From the NCBI GenBank assembly GCA_900553685.1, contig USEI01000001.1, forward strand, positions 62,001 to 126,000: DNA of 64,000 nucleotides, written 5' to 3'. The stretch's first letter is position 1; each line of letters starts with the position of its first letter. The DNA is from an uncultured Clostridium sp. (GTDB lineage: Bacteria; Bacillota; Clostridia; TANB77; CAG-508). The position numbers and the translations under genes are program-made. This document shows positions 38,390 to 47,840 of the stretch, piece by piece. The notes beneath the pieces are model-generated. The model was given only the letters and a program-made list of their open reading frames with translations, was not told the DNA's origin and did no database searches.

Positions 38390-39661
38390 ATGATTGTTGA
38401 TGGTGAAGAAAAGTTTGTTATGACAGTAATTATGGCTGCTGGAAAAGGTACTAGAATGAAATCAAACAAATCAAAATTAGTTCATAAAATTTATGATAAA
38501 GAATTAGTAAAAAGAGTTGCAGAGCTTGCAAGTCAAGTTGGAACTGATGAAATTGTTACAGTTGTAGGACATTTAAAAGAACAAATTCAAGAAGTTTTAG
38601 GAGATTCCGTAAAATATGCTTACCAAGATGAACTTTTAGGTACAGGTCATGCAGTAATGCAAGCTAGTAAATTTTTAGAAGGCAAAAGTGGAAAAGTTGT
38701 TATTTTATATGGAGATGTTCCTATAATAAGAAAAGAAACCATTGAAAATTTAATAATTAAAAGTTTCAAAAATAAAGAGTATGCTACTCTTTTGACAGCA
38801 ATATATGAAAATCCAACTGGATATGGAAGAATTATTCGTGACGAAGGTGGTAATATAAAAGCTATTGTAGAGGAAAAGGATGCAAATATTTTTGAAAAAG
38901 AAATAAAAGAAATAAATTCAGGAATTTATTGTTTTGACATTGAAGAACTACTTTCAGCATTAAAATTATTAAAACCCAATAATGCTCAAGGAGAGTATTA
39001 TTTGACAGATGTTATAAAAATAATGAATGATAAAGGTTTAAAAACAGGTGCTGTTATTGTAGAAGACAATACAGAAATTCTTGGAGTTAATGACAGAGCG
39101 CAACTAGAACTTCTAACAAGGGTACTAAGAATGAGAATTAATGCATTTCACATGAAAAATGGAGTAACAATTGAAGATGCAAATTCAACTTATATACATG
39201 ATAATGTAAAAATCGGAATTGACACAGTAATACATCCAAATACAATAATAAAAGAAGGAGTTATAATTGGAGATAACTGTGAAATTGGACCAAATGCATA
39301 TATAAGAGAAGGTTGTATAATTGGAAATAATGTAAAAATAGGAAATTTTGTCGAATTAAAAAAGACAATTATAGGTGATAGAACTAAAGTTCCACATTTT
39401 ATATATTTAGGAGATACAAAAATAGGAGTAGATGGAAATATTGGATGTGGTACAATTACTTGTAATTATGATGGAAAAAATAAAAATAAAACAATAATAG
39501 GTGATAGAGCATTTATTGGTTCTAATACAAATTTAGTTGCACCAGTAACATTGGGGGATGATGTTTTAATTGCTGCTGGTTCAACTATTACAGAAGATGT
39601 ACCATCAAATTATATGGGAATTGCAAGACAAAGGCAAGTAAATAAACAAAGGAAAAAATAG
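38390..39661 (+). CDS. glmU: Bifunctional N-acetylglucosamine-1-phosphate uridyltransferase / glucosamine-1-phosphate acetyltransferase
   Basis: A 423-residue GlmU that makes UDP-GlcNAc for peptidoglycan and for the surface-sugar locus downstream. The N-terminal pyrophosphorylase motif is 'AAGKGTRMKS', with 'YGDVPIIRKETI' and 'EINSGIYCFD'. The C-terminal left-handed beta helix shows hexapeptide repeats ('IGDNCEIGPNAYI') and the acetyltransferase region 'GTITCNYDGKNKNKTIIGD' (key 'CNYDG'). I chose the ATG 8 bases after AGAAAGGTG. Slightly shorter than the usual 450-460 residues, mainly at the C-terminus. Confidence 0.95.
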   Translation: MIVDGEEKFVMTVIMAAGKGTRMKSNKSKLVHKIYDKELVKRVAELASQVGTDEIVTVVGHLKEQIQEVLGDSVKYAYQDELLGTGHAVMQASKFLEGKSGKVVILYGDVPIIRKETIENLIIKSFKNKEYATLLTAIYENPTGYGRIIRDEGGNIKAIVEEKDANIFEKEIKEINSGIYCFDIEELLSALKLLKPNNAQGEYYLTDVIKIMNDKGLKTGAVIVEDNTEILGVNDRAQLELLTRVLRMRINAFHMKNGVTIEDANSTYIHDNVKIGIDTVIHPNTIIKEGVIIGDNCEIGPNAYIREGCIIGNNVKIGNFVELKKTIIGDRTKVPHFIYLGDTKIGVDGNIGCGTITCNYDGKNKNKTIIGDRAFIGSNTNLVAPVTLGDDVLIAAGSTITEDVPSNYMGIARQRQVNKQRKK

Positions 39662-39680
39662 TTTATCATCTTTAAAAATA

Positions 39681-39725
39681 TTAATTAAAGACTGCTAAAT
39701 TGTTTTAATTTACAGTCTTTAATAA
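39681..39725 (+). terminator. Intrinsic terminator after glmU
   Basis: TTAATTAAAGACTG and CAGTCTTTAATAA form an imperfect 12-13 base stem just after the stop; the T run is short. Confidence 0.6.
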
Positions 39726-39742
39726 TTTATAAGGGGTAGTAA

Positions 39743-41155
39743 ATGGAAAAAAAAGAGAAAAATAAATTTAGTAAATTAATAGTAGTATCTATTATAATTT
39801 CTTTAATAATAGAATTTATATTAACTAAATCAAATGTATATTTTAGTATTTCTATAGCAAGAATTATTACAATATTTGGTCTAACGTCATTTGTTTTTAG
39901 CCATTTTGTTTTTGGTTTTAAAAAAGTTTGGTATTTTATTGTAGATAAAAGATATAAAATATCTTTTTATATGATAATTTTATCTACAATTATTGGTTTT
40001 TTTCAAAATAATATTACTTTGAAAGAGTGGCTTTTAGAAACTGATGTTGTTTTATGTTTATGGTGGAATATAAAATTTTATGCATTAATGCTAGTAAGTT
40101 ATGAATTGTTTTTAATTTTAACAGAGAAAAATAGAAATTTATCTATTATAGGAACAATAGCAGTAACTTTTTCTGGATTTGTAGCTTGGAATTTCGCATA
40201 TATAGAGCCATTAATTTTAGGTGAATTAATTGTAGTTTTAATTAATAAAATTTTAGTTTTAGAAAGCAAAAAATATAAAATATTTTGCATGATATTTGCA
40301 ATGATTTCTACAATTTGTTATACTTTTACAGTTTTAGATTATGCAATAGCTTTTGGGTATATATTTTTAGCTTTAATTATATGGATTTTAATAAAAAACA
40401 GAAAAGATATTTCAAACCAAAGTATTAATAAAATTTTATTAATTGTATTTTTTATATTAAGTATTATAGAAATTATAATACTTAAAAATATATTTAAGTT
40501 TTCAATCAATTATACAGTAAATAGTAATCTAAATGGATTTTCTGAGCTATTTAGTTATTTGTCAAATATTTTATTACCTTTTGCACAAGTAGAAAACTTA
40601 AATTATTTGGGAAGTTTTATTTCAATTTTCCCAATTCCAATGTTATTTGCACTATATTATTTATACAAAAATGATAACCATATAGAATTTTTATTACCTA
40701 TAACTATAATTTTGGTATTTGAAACAATTTACTGTATATCTGGATTCCCAGATATTATAGAAAAGATAACTTTATTTGGAAAAATAAATCCAAGTATGTG
40801 TGTTCCAGCAGTAAATTTTGCTAATCTATTGATAATATTTTATGTTTTACAAAATATTAACGAAAAAGTATTTAAATTTACTACAACTATAAGAATAAGT
40901 ATAATTCTTACATGCTTATGTGCAATTATTCAAAGACCAGAAATTTTCTCTAGTACAGGATATTTGTATTTATATGTTGTTGAATTTTGTCTATTAACAT
41001 TCTTATTTTTAAATATTGATGATAGAAAATATAAAAATACATTTATATTCTTTTTGGTATTGATTACATTAATTGGAGGCATAACAGTTAATCCTATAAT
41101 TAAGGATTCCAATATTTCCGTAGAACATAAAATAGAAGAAAAAATACAAAATTAA
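39743..41155 (+). CDS. Polytopic membrane protein, possibly a GT-C-like or YfhO-like surface-sugar protein
   Basis: A 470-residue protein with about twelve hydrophobic segments and few charged loops. A luminal-type loop after the third segment ('NITLKEWLLETDVV') and 'FSGFVAWNFAYIEPLILGE' resemble large membrane glycosyltransferase-like proteins found at the edge of polysaccharide loci. It is shorter than those I know and lacks a clear catalytic Asp/Glu motif. It lies directly upstream of the rhamnose operon promoter, so a role in surface polymer assembly is likely but not proven. Confidence 0.6.
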   Translation: MEKKEKNKFSKLIVVSIIISLIIEFILTKSNVYFSISIARIITIFGLTSFVFSHFVFGFKKVWYFIVDKRYKISFYMIILSTIIGFFQNNITLKEWLLETDVVLCLWWNIKFYALMLVSYELFLILTEKNRNLSIIGTIAVTFSGFVAWNFAYIEPLILGELIVVLINKILVLESKKYKIFCMIFAMISTICYTFTVLDYAIAFGYIFLALIIWILIKNRKDISNQSINKILLIVFFILSIIEIIILKNIFKFSINYTVNSNLNGFSELFSYLSNILLPFAQVENLNYLGSFISIFPIPMLFALYYLYKNDNHIEFLLPITIILVFETIYCISGFPDIIEKITLFGKINPSMCVPAVNFANLLIIFYVLQNINEKVFKFTTTIRISIILTCLCAIIQRPEIFSSTGYLYLYVVEFCLLTFLFLNIDDRKYKNTFIFFLVLITLIGGITVNPIIKDSNISVEHKIEEKIQN

Positions 41156-41204
41156 TAAAAAATGTGAAAGTTTTGTGTAAATTGTGGAAAGTGTGTAAAA
41201 AGCT

Positions 41205-41232
41205 TTGACAAGAGCTTTTGCTGTGATATAAT
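41205..41232 (+). promoter_or_regulatory. Consensus sigma-A promoter of the dTDP-rhamnose operon
   Basis: TTGACA (41205-41210), a 16-base spacer and TATAAT (41227-41232), both perfect, about 70 bases before rfbD. Confidence 0.9.
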
Positions 41233-41300
41233 GGGAACATCAAATGAATAAAAAATATGATAGGAAAGGATGTTAGGAAAACTAACAGAAGAGTAGGAAA

Positions 41301-42161
41301 ATGAAAAAAGTATTTTTAATTGGAGCAGATGGAATGCTTGGTGGAGAATTAAGAGAAAGATTAGAAAAAAAATATGATGTTGTAGGGACAACAATTCAAA
41401 CTCTTGATATTTGTGATAGACAAGCAGTACTTGCTAAAGCAAAAGAAATAAAACCATATTTTATAATAAATTGTGCAGCTTTTACAAATGTAGATGCTTG
41501 CGAAGTTAAAGAAGATTTGGCAATGGCTGTAAATGGTACAGCTTTGGAAAATATTGCAGAAGCAGCTAAGCAAGAAAATGCAACATTAATACATATTAGT
41601 ACAGATTATGTATTTGCTGGAGATATGCCAGTGGATAAAATTTATACAGAAGATATGAAACCAAATCCAGTAAGTGCTTATGGAAGAACAAAATTAGTAG
41701 GAGAAGAAAATGCTAAAAAAGCAGAAAAATATTATATATTAAGAACAGCTTGGCTTTATGGTTTGGGCGGAAAAAATTTCGTAAAAACAATGCTTAGGTT
41801 ATCAAAAGATCATGATGAGATTTCTGTTGTAGATGACCAACATGGAAGTCCTACTTCAACAACAACACTTTGTGAAATAATAGAAAAAATAATGGAAAAA
41901 GAACCAGAGTATGGTATTTATCATTCCACAAATGAAGGATTTACAACTTGGTGTGAATTTACAAGAAAAATTTTTGAAATTGCAGGAATAAAAACAAAAG
42001 TAAAAGCGATTACTTCAAAAGAATATAAGGAAATGTATCCACAATCAAGTGACAGACCAACAAACAGTCAATTATCTAAAGAAAAATTAAAAGCAATAGG
42101 AATTGTTCCAGAAAAATGGGAAGATGCACTAAAAGAATATTTAAAAGAAGAATTAAAATAG
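41301..42161 (+). CDS. rfbD: dTDP-4-dehydrorhamnose reductase
   Basis: A 286-residue short-chain reductase that completes dTDP-L-rhamnose. It has the N-terminal NAD(P) motif 'GADGMLGGEL' (variant GxxGxxG), 'NCAAFTNVDACE', 'STDYVFAGD' and the catalytic Tyr/Lys in 'YGRTKLVGEE'. The later 'RTAWLYGLGGKNFV' and 'DQHGSPTST' are RfbD hallmarks. First gene behind a strong promoter; the other three rhamnose genes follow within 4 kb. Confidence 0.95.
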   Translation: MKKVFLIGADGMLGGELRERLEKKYDVVGTTIQTLDICDRQAVLAKAKEIKPYFIINCAAFTNVDACEVKEDLAMAVNGTALENIAEAAKQENATLIHISTDYVFAGDMPVDKIYTEDMKPNPVSAYGRTKLVGEENAKKAEKYYILRTAWLYGLGGKNFVKTMLRLSKDHDEISVVDDQHGSPTSTTTLCEIIEKIMEKEPEYGIYHSTNEGFTTWCEFTRKIFEIAGIKTKVKAITSKEYKEMYPQSSDRPTNSQLSKEKLKAIGIVPEKWEDALKEYLKEELK

Positions 42162-42205
42162 AATGTGATATATTATTAGTTAAAAAATAAGGAGGAATTT
42201 GAATA

Positions 42206-43123
42206 ATGAAAGGAATTATTTTAGCAGGAGGGAGTGCTACTAGATTATATCCAATAACTTTAGCAGTATCAAAACAAATGTTACCAGTATATGATAAACC
42301 TATGATTTATTATCCTTTATCAACTTTAATGATGGCTGGAATAAGAGAGGTATTAATAATATCAACACCTGTACATTTACCTGCTTTTGAAAGCTTATTA
42401 GGAGATGGCTCAAGATTCGGAATGAAATTTGAATATAAGGTTCAAGAAAAACCAGTTGGATTAGCAGATGCTTTTATTCTTGGAGAAGAATTTATTGGTG
42501 ATGATAATGTAGCTTTAATTTTAGGAGATAATATGATATATGGCTCAAGAGTTGAAAGAGTTTTAAAAGCTGCAAGTCACTTAAAAGAAGGTGGAATTAT
42601 TTTTGGTTATCAAGTTGCAGATCCAACTTCTTATGGCGTTGTTGAAATTGATAAAACAGGAAAGGCTTTATCTATCGAAGAAAAACCAGAGAAACCAAAA
42701 TCACATTTTGCAGTACCAGGAATTTATTTTTATGATAATGAGGTCGTAAAAATTGCCAAATCAATAAAACCATCTGAAAGAGGAGAACTTGAAATTACAG
42801 ATGTAAATAAGGAGTACATGCAAAAAGGAAAATTACAAGTTATACCTTTAGGAAGAGGATATGCTTGGTTTGATACTGGTTCAGCAGATAGATTATCTGA
42901 TGCATCTGATTATGTAAAAGCAATAGAATTAAGACAAGGGATACAAATAGCTTGTCTAGAAGAAATAGCATATAGAAATGAATGGATTACAAAAGATGCA
43001 TTATTAAAAGAAGCTGAGAAATATAAGAAAACAGAATATGGAAAATATTTAAAAAGAATTGCAGAACAAAATTATAAAGAGTATAAAGAAATATATGAAA
43101 GTGATTTGTTTAATGCAAATTAA
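42206..43123 (+). CDS. rfbA: Glucose-1-phosphate thymidylyltransferase
   Basis: A 305-residue nucleotidyltransferase forming dTDP-glucose, the first step of dTDP-rhamnose synthesis. It has '[16 protein letters not shown]' with the catalytic Arg, '[13 protein letters not shown]', '[11 protein letters not shown]' for metal binding, and '[13 protein letters not shown]'. Length matches RmlA. In an operon with rfbD; a hairpin follows. Confidence 0.97.
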   Translation: MKGIILAGGSATRLYPITLAVSKQMLPVYDKPMIYYPLSTLMMAGIREVLIISTPVHLPAFESLLGDGSRFGMKFEYKVQEKPVGLADAFILGEEFIGDDNVALILGDNMIYGSRVERVLKAASHLKEGGIIFGYQVADPTSYGVVEIDKTGKALSIEEKPEKPKSHFAVPGIYFYDNEVVKIAKSIKPSERGELEITDVNKEYMQKGKLQVIPLGRGYAWFDTGSADRLSDASDYVKAIELRQGIQIACLEEIAYRNEWITKDALLKEAEKYKKTEYGKYLKRIAEQNYKEYKEIYESDLFNAN

Positions 43124-43143
43124 TGGAAGAAAACTATAGATTT

Positions 43144-43182
43144 AATTGAGCTGTAAATGAAAATAGATTTTACAGCTCAATT
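43144..43182 (+). terminator. Hairpin between rfbA and rfbC
   Basis: AATTGAGCTGTAAA and its complement form a 14-base stem with a 10-base loop. There is almost no T run, so termination may be partial. Confidence 0.55.
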
Positions 43183-43206
43183 ACTGTAAAAAATAAAAAT
43201 AATGTA

Positions 43207-43235
43207 TTGAAAAAATAGTATATATTTGATATAAA
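43207..43235 (+). promoter_or_regulatory. Sigma-A-like promoter before rfbC
   Basis: TTGAAA (43207-43212), 17-base spacer, TATAAA (43230-43235), about 40 bases before the rfbC ATG. Confidence 0.6.
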
Positions 43236-43273
43236 AATAAAGAATAAGATTTATTTTGAAAGGAAGAATTTAA

Positions 43274-43858
43274 ATGGGAAAGTTTAAAAGAGTTGATACA
43301 TCTATTGATGGTGTTTATGTAATTGAACCAACAGTATTTGGTGACAACAGAGGATATTTTATGGAAACATATAGTAAATCTGATTTTGAAGAAATTGGAA
43401 TAACAAATGAATTTGTACAAGACAATCAATCAAAATCCAAAAAAGGTGTTTTAAGAGGTTTACATTTTCAAAAAGAAAATACTCAAGGAAAACTTGTAAG
43501 ATGTATTAAAGGTGAAGTGTTTGATGTTGCTGTTGATTTAAGACCAGGTAGCAAAACATATGGAAAATGGGAAGGGGTAATTCTTTCAGAAGAAAATAAA
43601 AAAATGTTTATGATTCCAAGAGGATTTGCACATGGTTTTTTAGTTTTATCAGATGAAGCAGAATTTGCTTATAAATGTGATGATGTTTATAATCATTCAG
43701 CAGAAGGTGGTTTAAAATGGGATGATCCAGAAATTGGAATTGTATGGCCAGAAGTTCCAGGAATGAAAAAAGAAGATTATTTAACATCAGAAAAAGACGC
43801 TAAATGGCCAAGTTTAGCAGAATTAAAAAATACAGATTTATTTCAAAACTTAAAATAA
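43274..43858 (+). CDS. rfbC: dTDP-4-dehydrorhamnose 3,5-epimerase
   Basis: A 194-residue cupin epimerase. Seen are 'VIEPTVFGDNRGYFMETY', 'FVQDNQSKSKKGVLRGLHFQ' with the catalytic His in 'RGLHFQ', 'DVAVDLRPGSKTYGKW' and 'IPRGFAHGFLVLS'. It inverts C3 and C5 of the 4-keto sugar before RfbD. The following gene starts 13 bases downstream. Confidence 0.97.
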   Translation: MGKFKRVDTSIDGVYVIEPTVFGDNRGYFMETYSKSDFEEIGITNEFVQDNQSKSKKGVLRGLHFQKENTQGKLVRCIKGEVFDVAVDLRPGSKTYGKWEGVILSEENKKMFMIPRGFAHGFLVLSDEAEFAYKCDDVYNHSAEGGLKWDDPEIGIVWPEVPGMKKEDYLTSEKDAKWPSLAELKNTDLFQNLK

Positions 43859-43871
43859 AGAAGGTGTTTAT

Positions 43872-44606
43872 ATGAAAAATAATAATGTTCTATTAGTTAT
43901 TTTAATTCTATTGGTTTTAATATTAATTATAGGTGGATTTTTCTATATTAAGAATATTTCAGATAAACAAAATGAAATTTTGGCAAATATATCAGAAGGA
44001 AATATTGTGAATAAAAATACAACTAATAATGCTGAAGAAAATAATATGAATTTAGTTGCAGAAACTGATAAAAATATAGATGATGAAACAGAAGTCCAAG
44101 TAACATTTAACCCAGATAAGATGATATCAACAAATAAATTTGTTAGATATGAAGAAGACCTTAGAGATAGAGGTACTTCAGGAATAAATGTTGAAGTTAA
44201 AGATGGAAAAGTTTTTGTTTCAACAGATATAGAAGATGAAGGATATAAGTTATTGTTTTCAAATTTAGAATTAGATGAAATAAATAATCAAGAAATAACT
44301 GGATTTGACGGATCAGTCAAAGAAACATTTCTTGCTTATATGGGAAATGGAGATATGGCACCAGTTATACTATTTTTAATGGAAGATGGAACTGTTGAAT
44401 ATTTAGATTCAAAAGAAATGTTTGAAAATGAAACTTATAAATCTTCAGGTAAATTAGGAGATTTAGAGAATATCGTAAAATTTACAAATATAACAATAAC
44501 AGATTTAGATGAAAATGGCGAAGATTTAGGTGGAGCAATTGGAGTGGTTGCCATTGATAAAAATGGTATATCTTATGATATATCAAATGTAGGAGAATTT
44601 TATTAA
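43872..44606 (+). CDS. Membrane-anchored protein of unknown function inside the rhamnose operon
   Basis: A 244-residue protein with one N-terminal membrane helix (about residues 5-27), an Asn/Glu-rich linker to about residue 75, and a beta-rich outer domain. That domain has repeated acidic turns ('ATDKNIDDETEVQ'-like region, 'FLMEDGTVEYLDSKEMFE', 'ITDLDENGEDLGG'). It resembles a secreted beta-sandwich or beta-propeller-fragment protein, but I cannot name a family. It sits between rfbC and rfbB with tight spacing, so it is co-expressed with rhamnose synthesis and may act at the cell surface. Confidence 0.6.
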   Translation: MKNNNVLLVILILLVLILIIGGFFYIKNISDKQNEILANISEGNIVNKNTTNNAEENNMNLVAETDKNIDDETEVQVTFNPDKMISTNKFVRYEEDLRDRGTSGINVEVKDGKVFVSTDIEDEGYKLLFSNLELDEINNQEITGFDGSVKETFLAYMGNGDMAPVILFLMEDGTVEYLDSKEMFENETYKSSGKLGDLENIVKFTNITITDLDENGEDLGGAIGVVAIDKNGISYDISNVGEFY

Positions 44607-44665
44607 AATATAAATGGTTTATAGATTTATCCATAAAATCTAAATAAAAATAAAGGAAGAGAAAA

Positions 44666-45637
44666 ATGAAAAATATATTAATAACAGGAGCAGCAGGTTT
44701 TATAGGAGCAAACTTTGCAGAATTAATGGTAAAAAAATATGAAGGCAAATACAATATTATAGTTTTTGATAAATTAACTTATGCAGGAAATATTCATAAT
44801 TTAGATAATATAAAAGATAAAATAACATTTGTGCAAGGTGATATTTGTGATTTTGATTTTGTTATAGAAACATTTAAAAAATATGATATTGATGCTGTTG
44901 TTCATTTTGCTGCAGAATCACATGTTGATAATAGTATAAAAACACCTTTTATATTTACACATACAAATGTAATTGGTACACATACATTATTAGAAGCTGC
45001 AAAACAAATTTGGGGAGAAGGAAGTTCAAATAAGTTTGTACATATTTCAACAGATGAAGTATATGGAACACTTGGTGAAACTGGTTACTTTACAGAAACT
45101 TCTCCAATAAAACCTAATAGTCCATATTCAGCATCAAAGGCAGGATCTGATTTAATAGCATTAGCTTATAGTGAAACGTTTAAAATGAATGTAAGTGTAA
45201 CAAATTGTTCAAATAATTATGGACCATATCAACATCATGAAAAATTAATACCACATATGATTTCTCTAGCATTAAAAGATGAGAAATTACCAGTATATGG
45301 AGAAGGATTAAATATAAGAGATTGGCTATATGTTGAAGACCATTGTGAAGCTATAGATATTGTATTACATAAAGGTAAAAAAGGTGAGAGATATAATATT
45401 GGTGGACATAATGAAAAGAGAAATATAGAAATTGTTAAATTAATCCTTGAAAGACTAGGAAAACCAGAAAGTTTAATATCTTTTGTTGAAGATAGAAAAG
45501 GTCATGATTATAGATATGCAATAGATCCAAGTAAGTTAAAAGCTGAATTTGGTTGGGAGCCAAAAACAATGTTTAAAGATGGAATAGTTAAAACAATAGA
45601 TTGGTATCTTGCACATCCAGAATATTTAATGAAATAA
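44666..45637 (+). CDS. rfbB: dTDP-glucose 4,6-dehydratase
   Basis: A 323-residue NAD-dependent dehydratase making dTDP-4-keto-6-deoxyglucose. It has 'TGAAGFIGANFAE', 'HFAAESHVDNSI', 'STDEVYGTLGE' with the active-site Asp-Glu, and 'YSASKAGSDLIA' with the catalytic Tyr and Lys. 'NNYGPYQHHEKLIP' and 'DRKGHDYRYAID' complete the RmlB pattern. Last of the four dTDP-rhamnose genes. Confidence 0.97.
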   Translation: MKNILITGAAGFIGANFAELMVKKYEGKYNIIVFDKLTYAGNIHNLDNIKDKITFVQGDICDFDFVIETFKKYDIDAVVHFAAESHVDNSIKTPFIFTHTNVIGTHTLLEAAKQIWGEGSSNKFVHISTDEVYGTLGETGYFTETSPIKPNSPYSASKAGSDLIALAYSETFKMNVSVTNCSNNYGPYQHHEKLIPHMISLALKDEKLPVYGEGLNIRDWLYVEDHCEAIDIVLHKGKKGERYNIGGHNEKRNIEIVKLILERLGKPESLISFVEDRKGHDYRYAIDPSKLKAEFGWEPKTMFKDGIVKTIDWYLAHPEYLMK

Positions 45638-45716
45638 TTTATAAAAATATTGATTACAAGAAAATATAAGTCATTATCATAAAATATCAAAATTTATAAA
45701 ATAAATTATGAAATTT

Positions 45717-45769
45717 AAAGTACACCAATAAATGTTAGATATTTTGTCTAACATTTATTGGTGTACTTT
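45717..45769. terminator. Perfect 23-base-pair hairpin after rfbB
   Basis: The arms 45717-45739 and 45747-45769 are exact complements with a 7-base loop. It begins AAAG and ends CTTT, so it acts equally in either direction; a T-rich stretch follows. Likely terminator of the rhamnose operon. Confidence 0.75.
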
Positions 45770-45893
45770 ATTATGTTTCAATATTTTTTATTATGTGAAA
45801 ATTTTGTATAAAATTAAGAGATTAACTTGAAGAAAATCAAGTAAAATGATAAAATGTAAAAATCTAAAAGAGTTATTTTAAGAGGTAAAAATA

Positions 45894-47780
45894 GTGGAAA
45901 AAATAAAAAAATTAGTTAAATATAGAACAGCAATTTTAATGATATTAGACATTTTTTGTATAGCTTTTGCATATTATCTTGGAGTTGTTCTAATAACAGA
46001 TTCTGTATATTCATTATCAAATTATTATATACGTCGATTATCTAATACAATTATAGTATCTGTAATAGTTTATCAAGTTGTTTTTCATCTAACAGGAAGA
46101 TATAAAAGTATTATTAGATATGAAGAAGGTAAGGATTATTTAATTTATTTCTTTTTATGTTTATTATCTGGAATAATTATCACAATTATAAGGAAAACAT
46201 TTAAAATATTTTTGGCAGAAACTAAAGTAACAATACTTGCAAGCATATTTATTGCAATGCTAATGATAAGTTATAGATTAATAGTTAGGTATATTCTAGT
46301 AAATGATGTAGTCAATAAAGGCATAGCAGTAAATAAAGAAAATAGAAAAAATTTACTTATAATAGGTGCAGGAAACGCAGCACATGAAATAATAAAAACT
46401 ATTCATACAAAAATGAATGAAAATTATAATATTATTGGAATTATAGATGATAATAAAAAAAGGCTAAATTATAGTGTATCAGGCGTAAAAATAATAGGAA
46501 ATAGAAATGATATAGTTAAAATTTGTGAAGAATGTCATATAGATTTTATATTTTTCTCTATTGCAAATATAGACAATGAAAACAAAAAACAAATTTTAAA
46601 TATTTGTCAAAAAACAAGGGCAAAAGTAAGAATTCTTCCTGGAATGAAGGAAATAATTAAAAATAAAAAATTGTTTGAAAATTTAAGAGATGTGGAAATT
46701 GAGGATATTTTAGGAAGAGAGCCAGTAAAACTTGACAACAATAATATTGAATCATTGATAAAAGACAAAACTATATTGGTAACTGGTGGAGGTGGTTCAA
46801 TAGGTTCAGAACTTTGTAGGCAAATTATGAAATATAAACCCGGATGTTTAGTAATGCTAGATATTTATGAAAATAATTTGTATGATATAGAACTTGAATT
46901 AAAGGCTAAATATCCAAAAGCAAAAATATGTGCAATAATTGCTAGTATAAGAGATAAAAAAAGATTAGAAGAAGTATTTGAAAAATATAATCCATATCTA
47001 GTATTTCATGCAGCAGCACATAAACATGTACCACTTATGGAAAATAGTCCACTTGAAGCAATAAAAAATAATATTTTTGGAACTTATAATGTTGTAAATG
47101 CAGCAGATAAATTTAAAGCTAAAAAATTTATCTTAATTTCAACAGATAAAGCAGTAAACCCTACAAATATAATGGGAGCCACCAAAAGAATGTGTGAAAT
47201 GATAGTTCAAGCTAAAAATAAAGTAAGTGATACTAAATTTGTTGCAGTACGTTTTGGAAATGTTTTAGGAAGTAATGGGTCGGTAGTTCCATTATTTAAA
47301 AAGCAGATTGCTGAAGGAGGACCAGTAACAGTTACACATAAAGAAATAACAAGATTTTTTATGACAATACCAGAAGCTGTTGAATTAATACTGCAAGCAA
47401 TAACTTATGCAAATGGTGGAGAGATATTTGTTTTAGATATGGGAGAGCCAGTAAAAATATATGACTTAGCAGTTAGTTTAATAAAATTATCAGGATATGT
47501 TCCTGATGAAGACATAAAAATAAAAATTACTGGTTTAAGACCTGGTGAAAAATTATATGAAGAAATTCTAATGGGTGAAGAAGGATTACAAAAAACATCT
47601 CATAACAAAATATTCGTTGCAGAACCAATGGATATAACAATGGAAGATATAGACAAAAAATTAGAAAAACTTAGATTTTTATTGGATAAAAAAGACATAA
47701 AATTTCAGGATATAAAAGATACAATAAAAGAAGTAGTACCAACATATCATGAACAAGAAAAATATAATAAAGAACAATAA
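45894..47780 (+). CDS. PglF/CapD-like UDP-sugar 4,6-dehydratase (membrane)
   Basis: A 628-residue protein. It has four N-terminal membrane helices (to about residue 140), a first Rossmann-like domain ('IIGAGNAAHEI'), then the catalytic SDR domain from 'VTGGGGSIGSELCRQI' (about residue 298). Further motifs are 'HAAAHKHVPLMENSP', 'STDKAVNPTNIMGATKR' and 'RFGNVLGSNGSVVPLF'. This architecture makes UDP-4-keto-6-deoxy-GlcNAc, the first step of bacillosamine-type sugars. It starts at GTG behind AAGAGG. The aminotransferase and initiating transferase follow, so the three form one module. Confidence 0.92.
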   Translation: MEKIKKLVKYRTAILMILDIFCIAFAYYLGVVLITDSVYSLSNYYIRRLSNTIIVSVIVYQVVFHLTGRYKSIIRYEEGKDYLIYFFLCLLSGIIITIIRKTFKIFLAETKVTILASIFIAMLMISYRLIVRYILVNDVVNKGIAVNKENRKNLLIIGAGNAAHEIIKTIHTKMNENYNIIGIIDDNKKRLNYSVSGVKIIGNRNDIVKICEECHIDFIFFSIANIDNENKKQILNICQKTRAKVRILPGMKEIIKNKKLFENLRDVEIEDILGREPVKLDNNNIESLIKDKTILVTGGGGSIGSELCRQIMKYKPGCLVMLDIYENNLYDIELELKAKYPKAKICAIIASIRDKKRLEEVFEKYNPYLVFHAAAHKHVPLMENSPLEAIKNNIFGTYNVVNAADKFKAKKFILISTDKAVNPTNIMGATKRMCEMIVQAKNKVSDTKFVAVRFGNVLGSNGSVVPLFKKQIAEGGPVTVTHKEITRFFMTIPEAVELILQAITYANGGEIFVLDMGEPVKIYDLAVSLIKLSGYVPDEDIKIKITGLRPGEKLYEEILMGEEGLQKTSHNKIFVAEPMDITMEDIDKKLEKLRFLLDKKDIKFQDIKDTIKEVVPTYHEQEKYNKEQ

Positions 47781-47840
47781 ATATAATAGTTTTTATAAAT
47801 AATAAAAACATTATTAAAAATATGAAAGGATGAACATTAT

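Noticed and set aside
45717..45769. The 23-base perfect hairpin as a remnant of a transposable element
   Set aside because: Single copy, no flanking duplication or transposase; position right after rfbB fits a terminator.
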